NCBI GenBank assembly: GCA_002840645.1
Contig: PHBO01000016.1
Span: 1 to 50,241 of the forward strand
Length of the DNA stretch: 50,241 bases
DNA from: Candidatus Cloacimonetes bacterium HGW-Cloacimonetes-3
GTDB lineage: Bacteria > Cloacimonadota > Cloacimonadia > Cloacimonadales > Cloacimonadaceae
Direction: 5' to 3'
Program-made: the position numbers and the translations under genes
The notes under the pieces: model-generated
The model's input: the letters and a program-made list of their open reading frames with translations, nothing else
Told to the model about the DNA's origin: nothing
Database searches by the model: none
Part shown: one piece after another, positions 24,934-32,109 of the stretch
Position numbering within the stretch: position 1 is the stretch's first letter
How the letters are laid out: the number at the start of each line of letters is the position of its first letter

Positions 24934-25434
24934 CTATTGTTGGACAGCAATGTACAGGGCAGTAGCCAGCTTCACCAGATTAGCATCAGTGGCTTGGAGG
25001 TTTTCAGATAATTTCTTGGCGATATTGCTCATCACCACATATGCTGCATAGTGATTCTCCACAGCATAACTATCGAATTCAGCTTTACTTAATGTGAATA
25101 GCAGGCAGTCTTTCTTGGCAATGATATTGGCAGTTCTGGCAGCATGACCCAGCACGCCGTTTTCTCCAAAGGTTGGCAGCATATCTCCGCAAAGGGTAGC
25201 CAGCACTTTCTCTGTGGATGCCTGATCCTCATGAAAGCCCTTCACTAAATCCTTGGTAACGATAACACAGCCTTCCACTAACAGGAAAATCTGATCCCCG
25301 AAAGTGTTTTCCCTTAGAACATATTGTCCTTTATTAACCCTCAAGGGCTGAAAAAGGGGTTGAAGTGTTTCCAGTTGCGACTGGGATAAACCGTTAAAGA
25401 GGGGTACCTTTTGCAAGATGCTAATGTCAATCAT
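24934..25434 (-). CDS. Stand-alone cyclic-nucleotide-binding domain protein
   Basis: The 166-aa protein is essentially one CAP/CNB beta-roll: VPLFNGLSQSQLETLQPLFQP, YVLRENTFGDQIFLLVEG (with the turn-Gly), and a FGENGVLGHAARTANIIAK phosphate-binding-cassette-like segment. The cassette is divergent: the usual (F/Y)GE(x)ALL...R(T/S)A reads FGENGVLGHAARTA, keeping Glu and Arg. The C-terminal helices replace the usual HTH, so it is not a CRP/FNR regulator. It is 9 bp downstream of a K+ channel gene, which suggests it is a detached regulatory subunit of that channel. Confidence 0.82.
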   Translation of the reverse strand: MIDISILQKVPLFNGLSQSQLETLQPLFQPLRVNKGQYVLRENTFGDQIFLLVEGCVIVTKDLVKGFHEDQASTEKVLATLCGDMLPTFGENGVLGHAARTANIIAKKDCLLFTLSKAEFDSYAVENHYAAYVVMSNIAKKLSENLQATDANLVKLATALYIAVQQ

Positions 25435-25443
25435 ATTTGTCCC

Positions 25444-26616
25444 CTATCCTAAATAAATTGCGTGATCATTAACCTGGATAATGCTGTCCCGAGCGGGGTT
25501 CCAGCGGATATTGCTTCTATCTTCCTGCACCATACGTTTAGACTTTGCCAGGGCAGCTTTGATGAATTGATCGATACCGGTACTGTCGTCATCAAAAATG
25601 GAGGCAGACTCCAGTTCAGGCTCTTTATTCATCAATCCGATAATCAGCTTTTCATGCTCCTGATACTGGTCATCAAAATACTCGCCGAAGCTCTTGCCAA
25701 TGAAACCATCAGTGACCTTTATGGTCATTATGCGGTTATTGGGGGCTTTAGCAAGATTGCAGAACAGGGATAGGCTATCCTGCTCGAAAACGTTGTTGGC
25801 AAGGATAGAGCCGCCGATATCGTCCCAAATTATGATATTGGTTACACCTATACGCTGCAGCATGTTCCGGTTTTCGGTGTTAATAAGCTGCACGGTGATT
25901 TTCTCTTTCTTCGCTAAATAATGCACCGCATTTGCCACGATAATGCTCCGGTCGTCAGCCGCAGCGCGTGATAATGACTGATCTGCCAGAATAATCACCT
26001 GTGAAGCATGCTCAACCGCAGCTCTGTGCAAGGATTCTTCCTGAGTGGTTTCTCCACGCACAAAACTTAACGGCAGGCTGGGATACTTAGCTTCCAGGCG
26101 TTCAAAGAATTCCGGTGCTTCGTTTGCCAAGATACACACATCCGTATCCTGTAGTTGCTTTTCGATGAGGGAACGAAGGAAGTAATCTCCGGTGTTGTTC
26201 CAGCCGCAGATAACTACGTGATTGTGTTTTCTTATCTGTTTCAATCCTTTTGCTCCTTTCAGTTTGTCCTCCACGAACAGAGATGCGATAAGACCCGTAA
26301 AAACGGAGAGAGTGGTAAACCCTACCGTAATAAGAATAATACCAACTACACGCCCGGGGTATGTAACCGGGAATTTATCCCCATAACCAACTGTGGCAAT
26401 TGTGACTATCGCCCACCATATACCATCCCAGAAAGACCTGATGGTGCTGGAATCCCTGCCACGGTATTCGAAGAACCAGGCTAAAAACGCCGAGAGAAAC
26501 AGCAGGATAACAATGAATAGAAACACCAGCAGGAAGCGCTTTGCCAATCTCTGCGCATCTGCGTGCAGATTGAAACGGGCTGCCAAGCGGCGAAAGTATC
26601 CCTTGGGGATGTGCAT
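25444..26616 (-). CDS. Potassium channel with C-terminal RCK/TrkA-N domain
   Basis: Two transmembrane helices flank a pore loop with the K+ selectivity filter TVGYG, followed by a Rossmann RCK domain (VVICGWNNTGDYFLRSL...) and a further C-terminal domain with DGFIGKSFGEYF, as in MthK/Kch-type channels. The in-frame TTG at 26634 has no ribosome-binding site, whereas ATG 26616 follows AAGG, so I start there (390 aa). It follows the DUF445-like gene by a few bases and precedes the cyclic-nucleotide-binding protein, in one transcription unit. Confidence 0.9.
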   Translation of the reverse strand: MHIPKGYFRRLAARFNLHADAQRLAKRFLLVFLFIVILLFLSAFLAWFFEYRGRDSSTIRSFWDGIWWAIVTIATVGYGDKFPVTYPGRVVGIILITVGFTTLSVFTGLIASLFVEDKLKGAKGLKQIRKHNHVVICGWNNTGDYFLRSLIEKQLQDTDVCILANEAPEFFERLEAKYPSLPLSFVRGETTQEESLHRAAVEHASQVIILADQSLSRAAADDRSIIVANAVHYLAKKEKITVQLINTENRNMLQRIGVTNIIIWDDIGGSILANNVFEQDSLSLFCNLAKAPNNRIMTIKVTDGFIGKSFGEYFDDQYQEHEKLIIGLMNKEPELESASIFDDDSTGIDQFIKAALAKSKRMVQEDRSNIRWNPARDSIIQVNDHAIYLG

Positions 26617-26623
26617 ATTAACC

Positions 26624-27199
26624 TTATACGACAATAAGGAAGAAGATCATGTTCATGATGCCAATGAGGAAATTCACCGCCAGAAAAGCAATCAGCATAG
26701 GCTTGTAAACGTATTTTCGGAAATAGCCGTAGAAGAAATCTATACTGAACTGGAAGTCGAAATCGTCTATACGGTGTTCCACCCTAAGCTGCTCTATCAT
26801 GCGGGGCACGGTTTTACGCAGCAGGTTGCCGGCAAGATTCACAAAGGCATCCACGATCTTGCTGCGAATGCTCTGCTTTAGCTTGGCAGGCAAGAAGCGC
26901 CATTCCTGTACAAACTCTGTCTTCTCCCACAGGAACACGCGAATCTGCTTTAACCACTTTCTAAGATAACCACTACGGTCAGGATCAGCGGCTTGCTCCA
27001 GATAGTCATGCAGGATGTCACGGGCTTTGCTGAATACCCATTCCCGCTTCGCTACCAGGAAGCCGGGAGTGAAAGGAATCCGTTTGCCAAATATGTAACG
27101 AGCTTTGGTATTGAACAGAAACCACTTGAACAAATACACCAGAGATAGCCCTAAGGCTATGTTCCACAAGATAAAACCTAAGGATTTAAGTATGAGCAT
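26624..27199 (-). CDS. Membrane protein, DUF445-like
   Basis: The 191-aa product has an N-terminal hydrophobic helix (about 5-28) and another at the C-terminus (about 168-190), with a basic, helical middle. The segment FGKRIPFTPGFLVAKREW resembles the RIPFTPGLIPKRR block of DUF445 membrane proteins, so I call it DUF445-like; function is unknown. The start is ATG 27199, whose A is shared with the TGA of the upstream TPM gene, behind GGAGG. Confidence 0.65.
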   Translation of the reverse strand: MLILKSLGFILWNIALGLSLVYLFKWFLFNTKARYIFGKRIPFTPGFLVAKREWVFSKARDILHDYLEQAADPDRSGYLRKWLKQIRVFLWEKTEFVQEWRFLPAKLKQSIRSKIVDAFVNLAGNLLRKTVPRMIEQLRVEHRIDDFDFQFSIDFFYGYFRKYVYKPMLIAFLAVNFLIGIMNMIFFLIVV

Positions 27200-27978
27200 C
27201 AAAAACCTCCTCCTGCTCCACCACCGCCCGAGCGTCCACCACCCGAGCCACCAAAGCCACCAAAGCCACCAAAGCCACCGCTACTGCCTCCACCCCAGCT
27301 TCCGCCGGAGCTTCCACCGCCCCAGCCTCCGCCACGTCCACTTAAGATTGTCATCCAGATAAGGACTTCCAGGATTCTGCCTTTGGTAACTATCATCAAG
27401 ATAATGAATAGTATAATTAAACCGATTGCACCGAAGCCGCTTGATTTGCTTCTGTTGGCGGAGCGTTGGGAATACTCGGAAATACCGCTTAGGGTTACGC
27501 CCTTTTCTGTGGCGAACTTGGAAAGCAACATCAGGCTTCCCTGTACAAAGGATTCATCCCAGTTCTCGCTACCTTTGCCCAAGTAGGACTTCATAGTCTG
27601 GTAAACATCATAAGCATAGGCATCGGTTATATAGCCCTCTGAGCCATAACCAACTTCGATACGCAGCTTACGTTCTGCCACTGCCAGCATGATCAGCACT
27701 CCCTCATCACGCTTGCTGCCTATTGCCCAATCCTTGTAAACCTTTACGCTGAAATCCACTTCGTTTACCCCGCCCATATCGGGGAAGGTAGCAATGAAGA
27801 AATCACAATCTGTCTTCTCACGTAGCTCAATCGCCCAATCGTTTATCTTAGTTCTGGTATCGGGGTTCATAATCCCGGCGAAGTCGTTCACAAAACCAAT
27901 GGGCTTTGGAATTTCGGCAGAGAGGGTACTAAGCCCAAGCAGAATGGTCAGTGCAAGTACAAAGAGCTTAAACTTCAT
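27199..27978 (-). CDS. TPM-domain protein with glycine-rich C-terminus (YgcG type)
   Basis: A signal peptide (about 1-21) is followed by a TPM domain (about 30-155: GFVNDFAGIMN, then KRDEGVLIMLAVAERKLRIEVGYGSEG). Next come a membrane helix (about 185-202) and a 45-residue Gly/Ser-rich tail (GGGWGGGSSGG type), the classical TPM_phosphatase/YgcG layout. Plant homologues act in photosystem II repair; the bacterial role is unclear, probably membrane-associated. The ATG lies inside the end of ribBA (11 bp overlap). Confidence 0.88.
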   Translation of the reverse strand: MKFKLFVLALTILLGLSTLSAEIPKPIGFVNDFAGIMNPDTRTKINDWAIELREKTDCDFFIATFPDMGGVNEVDFSVKVYKDWAIGSKRDEGVLIMLAVAERKLRIEVGYGSEGYITDAYAYDVYQTMKSYLGKGSENWDESFVQGSLMLLSKFATEKGVTLSGISEYSQRSANRSKSSGFGAIGLIILFIILMIVTKGRILEVLIWMTILSGRGGGWGGGSSGGSWGGGSSGGFGGFGGFGGSGGGRSGGGGAGGGF

Positions 27979-29200
27979 GCAGGATGTGCCCCATTTTGGT
28001 TTTCTTAGTGTGTAAATAAAGTCTGTTGTCGTCGCCGGCTTCTATCTCGATGGGAACACGCTCTACAATTTCGAGCCCGTAACCCGTTAAGCCCACGATC
28101 TTCTTGGGGTTGTTTGTAAGCAGCTTAATCTTCTTTAAGCCCAAGTCTTTTAATATCTGCGCCCCGATACCATAATCCCGCAAATCTTCCGGGAAGCCAA
28201 GATCAAGATTAGCCTGAACGGTATCAGCTCCATTATCCTGGAGGTGGTATGCCTTAATCTTGTTCAGCAAACCTATGCCCCTGCCTTCCTGCCTCATATA
28301 GAGTATCACGCCTTTGCCGGCTTCGGATATAAGCTCGAAGGAGCGGGCAAGCTGCTCTCCACAATCACAACGGAGGCTGTGAAGCGCATCACCTGTTAAA
28401 CACTCTGAATGTACGCGTACAAGGATTGCTTCGTCACGCGTAATCTCACCCATCACAAGGGCAATATGGTATTCTTCGGAAATATCACTTAGGTAAGTAA
28501 TTATATCGAATTGACCGTAACGGGTAGGCAAACTCGCTTTGGATACGGGATGCACCATTCGCTCCCGCTTGCGTCGCCAGTGGATAAGCTCTTCTATGGT
28601 GATAATCTTTAGTCCATGCTTTTGGGCAAAGGGGATAAGATCGTCCAGCCTTGCCATCTCGCCATCCTCACGGATAACCTCACAGATGGCTCCTACAGGA
28701 TTTAAGCCTGCAAACCCGGCTAAATCTACCGCTGCTTCTGTGTGCCCTGCACGCCGGAGTACTCCGCCCCTCTCAGCAAGAAGAGGAAACACATGCCCGG
28801 GGCGCATAAACATCGCTGCTGTACTGCCGGGATTGGCTAATGCCTTGATGCTTTTAGCACGTTCCGAAGCAGATATACCGGTGGTAGTGCCTTCTATTAC
28901 ATCCACCGAAATTGTAAATTTTGTGCCATGACGCTCGTTGTTCCTGCTGGTCATCAAAGGAATATCCAGCCTGCTTGCTGCTTGTGCATCCATGGGAACA
29001 CAGAGCAAGCCTTTGCCATGGCTAATCATAAAGTTTACATGGGCAGGAGTAATCATATCTGCTGCCATCAGCAGATCGCCTTCATTCTCGCGGTTTTCGT
29101 CATCCACCACGATAATCATTTCGCCCATGCGAATAGCCTCTATGGCATCATCTATGCTGCTAAAAATGGGGTCTTCTGTTATTGCTGTACTATCTTTCAA
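27968..29200 (-). CDS. ribBA: Bifunctional riboflavin enzyme: DHBP synthase and GTP cyclohydrolase II
   Basis: RibBA provides both precursors of riboflavin. The N-terminal half (about 1-203) is 3,4-dihydroxy-2-butanone 4-phosphate synthase with DDENRENEGDL and AGHTEAAVDLA. The C-terminal half is GTP cyclohydrolase II with the zinc site SECLTGDALHSLRCDCG and RQEGRGIGL. The length (410 aa) is normal. The start is TTG, overlapping the rluD stop, behind AGGAG. No FMN riboswitch is visible, consistent with its position inside an operon. Other rib genes are not in the window. Confidence 0.96.
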   Translation of the reverse strand: MKDSTAITEDPIFSSIDDAIEAIRMGEMIIVVDDENRENEGDLLMAADMITPAHVNFMISHGKGLLCVPMDAQAASRLDIPLMTSRNNERHGTKFTISVDVIEGTTTGISASERAKSIKALANPGSTAAMFMRPGHVFPLLAERGGVLRRAGHTEAAVDLAGFAGLNPVGAICEVIREDGEMARLDDLIPFAQKHGLKIITIEELIHWRRKRERMVHPVSKASLPTRYGQFDIITYLSDISEEYHIALVMGEITRDEAILVRVHSECLTGDALHSLRCDCGEQLARSFELISEAGKGVILYMRQEGRGIGLLNKIKAYHLQDNGADTVQANLDLGFPEDLRDYGIGAQILKDLGLKKIKLLTNNPKKIVGLTGYGLEIVERVPIEIEAGDDNRLYLHTKKTKMGHILHEV

Positions 29201-30228
29201 TCTCTGATTTCTCCTTGTAGGATACTTTTAGTATCACGTGTTTCAGTGTCAATAGCAAAATACTCATCGAGCCAATTAAGGGTGTATAGCAAATCCTCGG
29301 GAAGAGATGCGCATGCACTGATTAAATTCCCACTAAATGGGTGAACAAACTCCAGCTTCCAGGCATGGAGAGCCTGACGGAGCAAATGTGCGGTAAGAAG
29401 CTCTGTAGCTTTTTTCTTCATGTTCTGGGGTAGCACCGAGTGCACATAACGCCTTGTATTATATAGCAAGTCACCCAGTATGGGGTAGTTAATATGTGCA
29501 AAATGCACTCTGATTTGATGCATCCTGCCTGTTTCCAGATTCACTTTCAGCAGGGCAAAATAATGCCAGTTTTTCAGGGTTTCATAATGCGTAACTGCAT
29601 AACGTCCCTCGTCAGACACACACATCATGCGAGGGTTATGGTTACTGCGGTTTATGTAGGTCTCGATAGTCCCGCTTTCAGGATCAGGAACTCCTGTGCA
29701 AATCGCCAGATAGGTCTTTTTTATCTGACGTTTGGCAAACATATCGGATAGCTTCGCTTGGGTAGCATCGTTCTTGGCTATCACAATCAAGCCGGAGGTG
29801 CCTCTATCCAAACGGTGAACTATCCCCGGACGGTTCACTTCTCTGCCGGTGGATAAATTGCTGCCAAAATGGTGCATTATGGCATTTACCAATGTTCCGT
29901 CAGGATTTCCAAACCCGGGATGCACTATCATGCCGTGAGCTTTGTTAATTATTGCCAGATCATCATCCTCAAACACTAGGTCCAAGGGGATATCTTGTGC
30001 ATATACATCCAGAGATTCCGGTTCTGGAAGATTTAGCATGATCTCATCCCCTGTTTTTAGAGGATAGCTCTTTTTCACCGGGATACTGTTAACAAGAATG
30101 CGGTCTTCATCTATTAACCGCTCGATAAAACTGCGCGAATACAGCTCCTGGATGTTTAGCTCCACCAGATACTTATCCAGTCTTTGAGGTTCGGTTGTCT
30201 CGCAGATTACCTTAATCTTGTTTTTCAC
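29197..30228 (-). CDS. rluD: Ribosomal large-subunit pseudouridine synthase, RluD-like
   Basis: RluD-type enzymes isomerise uridines in 23S rRNA helix 69. An S4-like RNA-binding domain (about 8-75: RLDKYLVELN...) precedes the catalytic domain with HRLDRGTSGL (catalytic Asp), KTYLAICTG and GRMHQIRVHFAH. The frame extends upstream into the preceding gene, but homologues begin near the GTG at 30228, giving 343 aa and a 17-bp overlap. The ribosome-binding site is weak, consistent with coupling. Confidence 0.92.
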   Translation of the reverse strand: MKNKIKVICETTEPQRLDKYLVELNIQELYSRSFIERLIDEDRILVNSIPVKKSYPLKTGDEIMLNLPEPESLDVYAQDIPLDLVFEDDDLAIINKAHGMIVHPGFGNPDGTLVNAIMHHFGSNLSTGREVNRPGIVHRLDRGTSGLIVIAKNDATQAKLSDMFAKRQIKKTYLAICTGVPDPESGTIETYINRSNHNPRMMCVSDEGRYAVTHYETLKNWHYFALLKVNLETGRMHQIRVHFAHINYPILGDLLYNTRRYVHSVLPQNMKKKATELLTAHLLRQALHAWKLEFVHPFSGNLISACASLPEDLLYTLNWLDEYFAIDTETRDTKSILQGEIRD

Positions 30229-30955
30229 TATCTGTGAATTCCAAAACGTATACTGCACCGGTTGAAATGCCCTTGCGGTTACGGACGATAGAACCATTGA
30301 TGCGTACCTTACCCAAATAGACAAGATCGTTTACCATAACGTCATAGATGTTATTACCGTAGCGCAAAGCATCAATAATAACTGCAACTATCCGTGCTTG
30401 GTAATCGTTCTTGAGGATCAGTTCATTCAGGTTCACCATTTCTGATACCATGGGGAAATGCTTCCGGAAGTGTTCGTTGCAATAAACAACATCACCGGTT
30501 GCACCGGTAATCAGGATAGATTGAGGCAACAGGTTTATCATTAATTGCAGCCTTTGGTGATGCTCGAATATCTTGTTCGCTTTAGCGGCATCGAAGCGCA
30601 TGATTATCCCCAGCATTTTCTCCAGTGAATATACCAAATCCTGGAAATCCTGATCTTGGTCATAAGTAGAGCTATCAATATCAATCTGATAATTACCATT
30701 AGAAATGCTGTCTACAAGTGAGCCTACTTCCCTGATGGCTTTGCGAAGCCGATAGGGAATATAGTTATACAACACCACAATGTAAACGAATATCAGAAAA
30801 ACAAAAACAATAATAATAGAATGAATATCACCGGCAAGGCTCATCACATTTTTTGCATTGCTAACCGCAAACAACAGAAAAGCTGTTTGGAGAATAATTA
30901 ATCCGAACAGGAGGGCGATCATGACGTGATACTTAGATTTTATTGAGTGTTTCAT
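30212..30955 (-). CDS. Membrane HAMP-PAS protein without an output domain
   Basis: The 247-aa protein has two transmembrane helices (about 10-32 and 45-66), a HAMP-like linker (YRLRKAIREVGSLVDSISNGNYQ), a short coiled helix and a PAS domain (about 133-245: LPQSILITGATGDVVYCNEHFRK...). It stops before any kinase, cyclase or phosphatase module. The start ATG is behind AAGGA, 4 bp after trkA. It is probably a sensory adaptor; its place directly after trkA suggests, but does not prove, a link to K+ uptake. A lost kinase domain is possible, but the next gene follows without debris. Confidence 0.72.
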   Translation of the reverse strand: MKHSIKSKYHVMIALLFGLIILQTAFLLFAVSNAKNVMSLAGDIHSIIIVFVFLIFVYIVVLYNYIPYRLRKAIREVGSLVDSISNGNYQIDIDSSTYDQDQDFQDLVYSLEKMLGIIMRFDAAKANKIFEHHQRLQLMINLLPQSILITGATGDVVYCNEHFRKHFPMVSEMVNLNELILKNDYQARIVAVIIDALRYGNNIYDVMVNDLVYLGKVRINGSIVRNRKGISTGAVYVLEFTDSEKQD

Positions 30956-30959
30956 ATCA

Positions 30960-31664
30960 TCAGTCCTTATTTAATGCTGTCTCATAGATCAGCTTGTCGA
31001 TGTTACCTTTGGGTCCCAGGATAATTAGGACATCCCCTTCATTGATGAGATCGTTTGCCCCGGGCATGTCGTTCAGCTTTTTCTCTATCACATTGCGTCC
31101 ATCGTCAGTAACAGAAAGGTAGTTATATTTTATAGCGATAACATTGACCCCGCGCTTGGTAGGTAATGCTAAATCCTGCAGGGGACGACCAACGAACTCT
31201 CTTGGTGCGATCATTTCCACCACTATGTGTCCGCTGGAGAGATTCACATATTCCAGTATATTCCTTGAAATTAGGGTTTTTGCAAGCTGATTTCCTACCA
31301 TTTCTTCCGGGAGGAGAGTATGCTGTACCCCGATAAGAGACAAAATGCGTCCATGGAGCTGTGATTCCACCTTGGCATAGATAATCCCCACACCAATCTT
31401 TTTCAGGATAGCGGAAGTAAGGATGCACTCCTGTATATTGCTGCCAATACCCACAATCACTGCATCTGCTTCGTTCAAGTGTTGGGAACGAAGGGCAGAT
31501 TCATCTGTGCTGTCCATGCAAATAGCTGAAGCAACTAAGTTGCTTACTTCATCTACAAGTTCCTGTTTTTTATCTATGGCGATTACTTCCATGCCGTTTT
31601 CTGCCAGTATTTTGGCAACCGTCATACCGAAGCGTCCCAATCCAATTACTGCGTAGCGTGCCAT
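30960..31664 (-). CDS. trkA: Trk/Ktr K+ uptake regulatory subunit (RCK)
   Basis: A single RCK unit of 234 aa: the nucleotide-binding fold (YAVIGLGRFGMTVAKILAENG, then the acidic end of beta-2, AIDK) and a C-terminal TrkA_C domain (VGRPLQDLALPTKRGVNVIAI, GDVLIILGPKGNIDKL). One RCK copy per chain matches KtrA/TrkA1 rather than the duplicated enterobacterial TrkA. It gates the membrane subunit encoded at 32107, from which it is separated by a four-helix-bundle gene with repeat ends. Confidence 0.92.
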   Translation of the reverse strand: MARYAVIGLGRFGMTVAKILAENGMEVIAIDKKQELVDEVSNLVASAICMDSTDESALRSQHLNEADAVIVGIGSNIQECILTSAILKKIGVGIIYAKVESQLHGRILSLIGVQHTLLPEEMVGNQLAKTLISRNILEYVNLSSGHIVVEMIAPREFVGRPLQDLALPTKRGVNVIAIKYNYLSVTDDGRNVIEKKLNDMPGANDLINEGDVLIILGPKGNIDKLIYETALNKD

Positions 31665-31680
31665 GTTTTCTCCTTAAAAA

Positions 31681-31712
31681 AGGTTTTAGGTGTTAGGTTT
31701 TGGGTGTTAGGG
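31681..31712 (-). repeat. Short-period repeat, left end of the four-helix-bundle cassette
   Basis: TTAGGTGTTAGGTTTT-type units. Fifteen bases (TAGGTGTTAGGTTTT, 31687-31701) recur in inverted orientation at the right end (32095-32109). The stop codon of the S23-type gene lies inside this tract. Confidence 0.7.
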
Positions 31713-32069
31713 TCTATTGCCGAGTTTACTGCGCAAAGATGACAACATTCTGCTTACTTCTCCACTTACCTCAAAAGCTTTGATACTCAACTCCTTAGTA
31801 ATATAGCCAAAACGTATGGCAAGAAATATCTGTGTCTCTACTTCAGCTAATGATCCTTGTGCGATAGACAGAAAGTGAAGATATTCTGCTATTGCGTGTC
31901 TTCCTTTTCCTTCTGCTATATTTGATGGAATAGATACCACTGCTCTGCGAATCTGGCTGGTTAAGGCATACATCTCTTCTTTTGGAAAGTGTTTACTTAA
32001 ACTATATACTTCATCGGCGAAGTCCATTGCCTTCTGCCAAACGATCAAATCTCTATAACTATCTATCAC
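31707..32069 (-). CDS. Four-helix-bundle protein, S23/IVP family
   Basis: The 120-aa sequence is a clear member of the family first seen as ORFs in 23S rRNA intervening sequences: YRDLIVWQKAMDFADEVY, FPKEEMYALTSQIRRAVVSIPSNIAEG and LHFLSIAQGSLAEVETQIFLA. The fold is a small pentameric helical bundle related to diversity-generating-retroelement Avd proteins; the cellular role is unknown. The start is GTG with AGGAG that itself belongs to the flanking repeat. Both ends of the gene lie in inverted short-period repeats, and it interrupts the trkH-trkA pair. No reverse transcriptase is near, so a retroelement accessory role is not supported. Confidence 0.9.
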   Translation of the reverse strand: MIDSYRDLIVWQKAMDFADEVYSLSKHFPKEEMYALTSQIRRAVVSIPSNIAEGKGRHAIAEYLHFLSIAQGSLAEVETQIFLAIRFGYITKELSIKAFEVSGEVSRMLSSLRSKLGNRP

Positions 32070-32077
32070 TTTTTTCT

Positions 32078-32109
32078 CCTAACACCTAAAACCTAAAACC
32101 TAACACCTA
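32078..32109 (-). repeat. Short-period repeat, right end of the four-helix-bundle cassette
   Basis: Inverted counterpart of the tract at 31681-31712 (CCTAACACCTAAAACC units on the plus strand). The trkH stop codon, TAG, is the first codon of this repeat, so the repeat now ends the trkH reading frame. Confidence 0.7.

Noticed and set aside
27105-27362. Plus-strand His/Ser/Pro-rich frame
   Set aside because: It is the antisense of the glycine-rich tail of the TPM protein, a common composition artefact.
29201-29300. FMN riboswitch before ribBA
   Set aside because: ribBA starts inside the end of rluD; no room and no conserved riboswitch core.
31707-32069. Diversity-generating retroelement (Avd-like gene)
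   Set aside because: The four-helix protein is related to Avd, but there is no reverse transcriptase, template repeat or variable repeat in the window.
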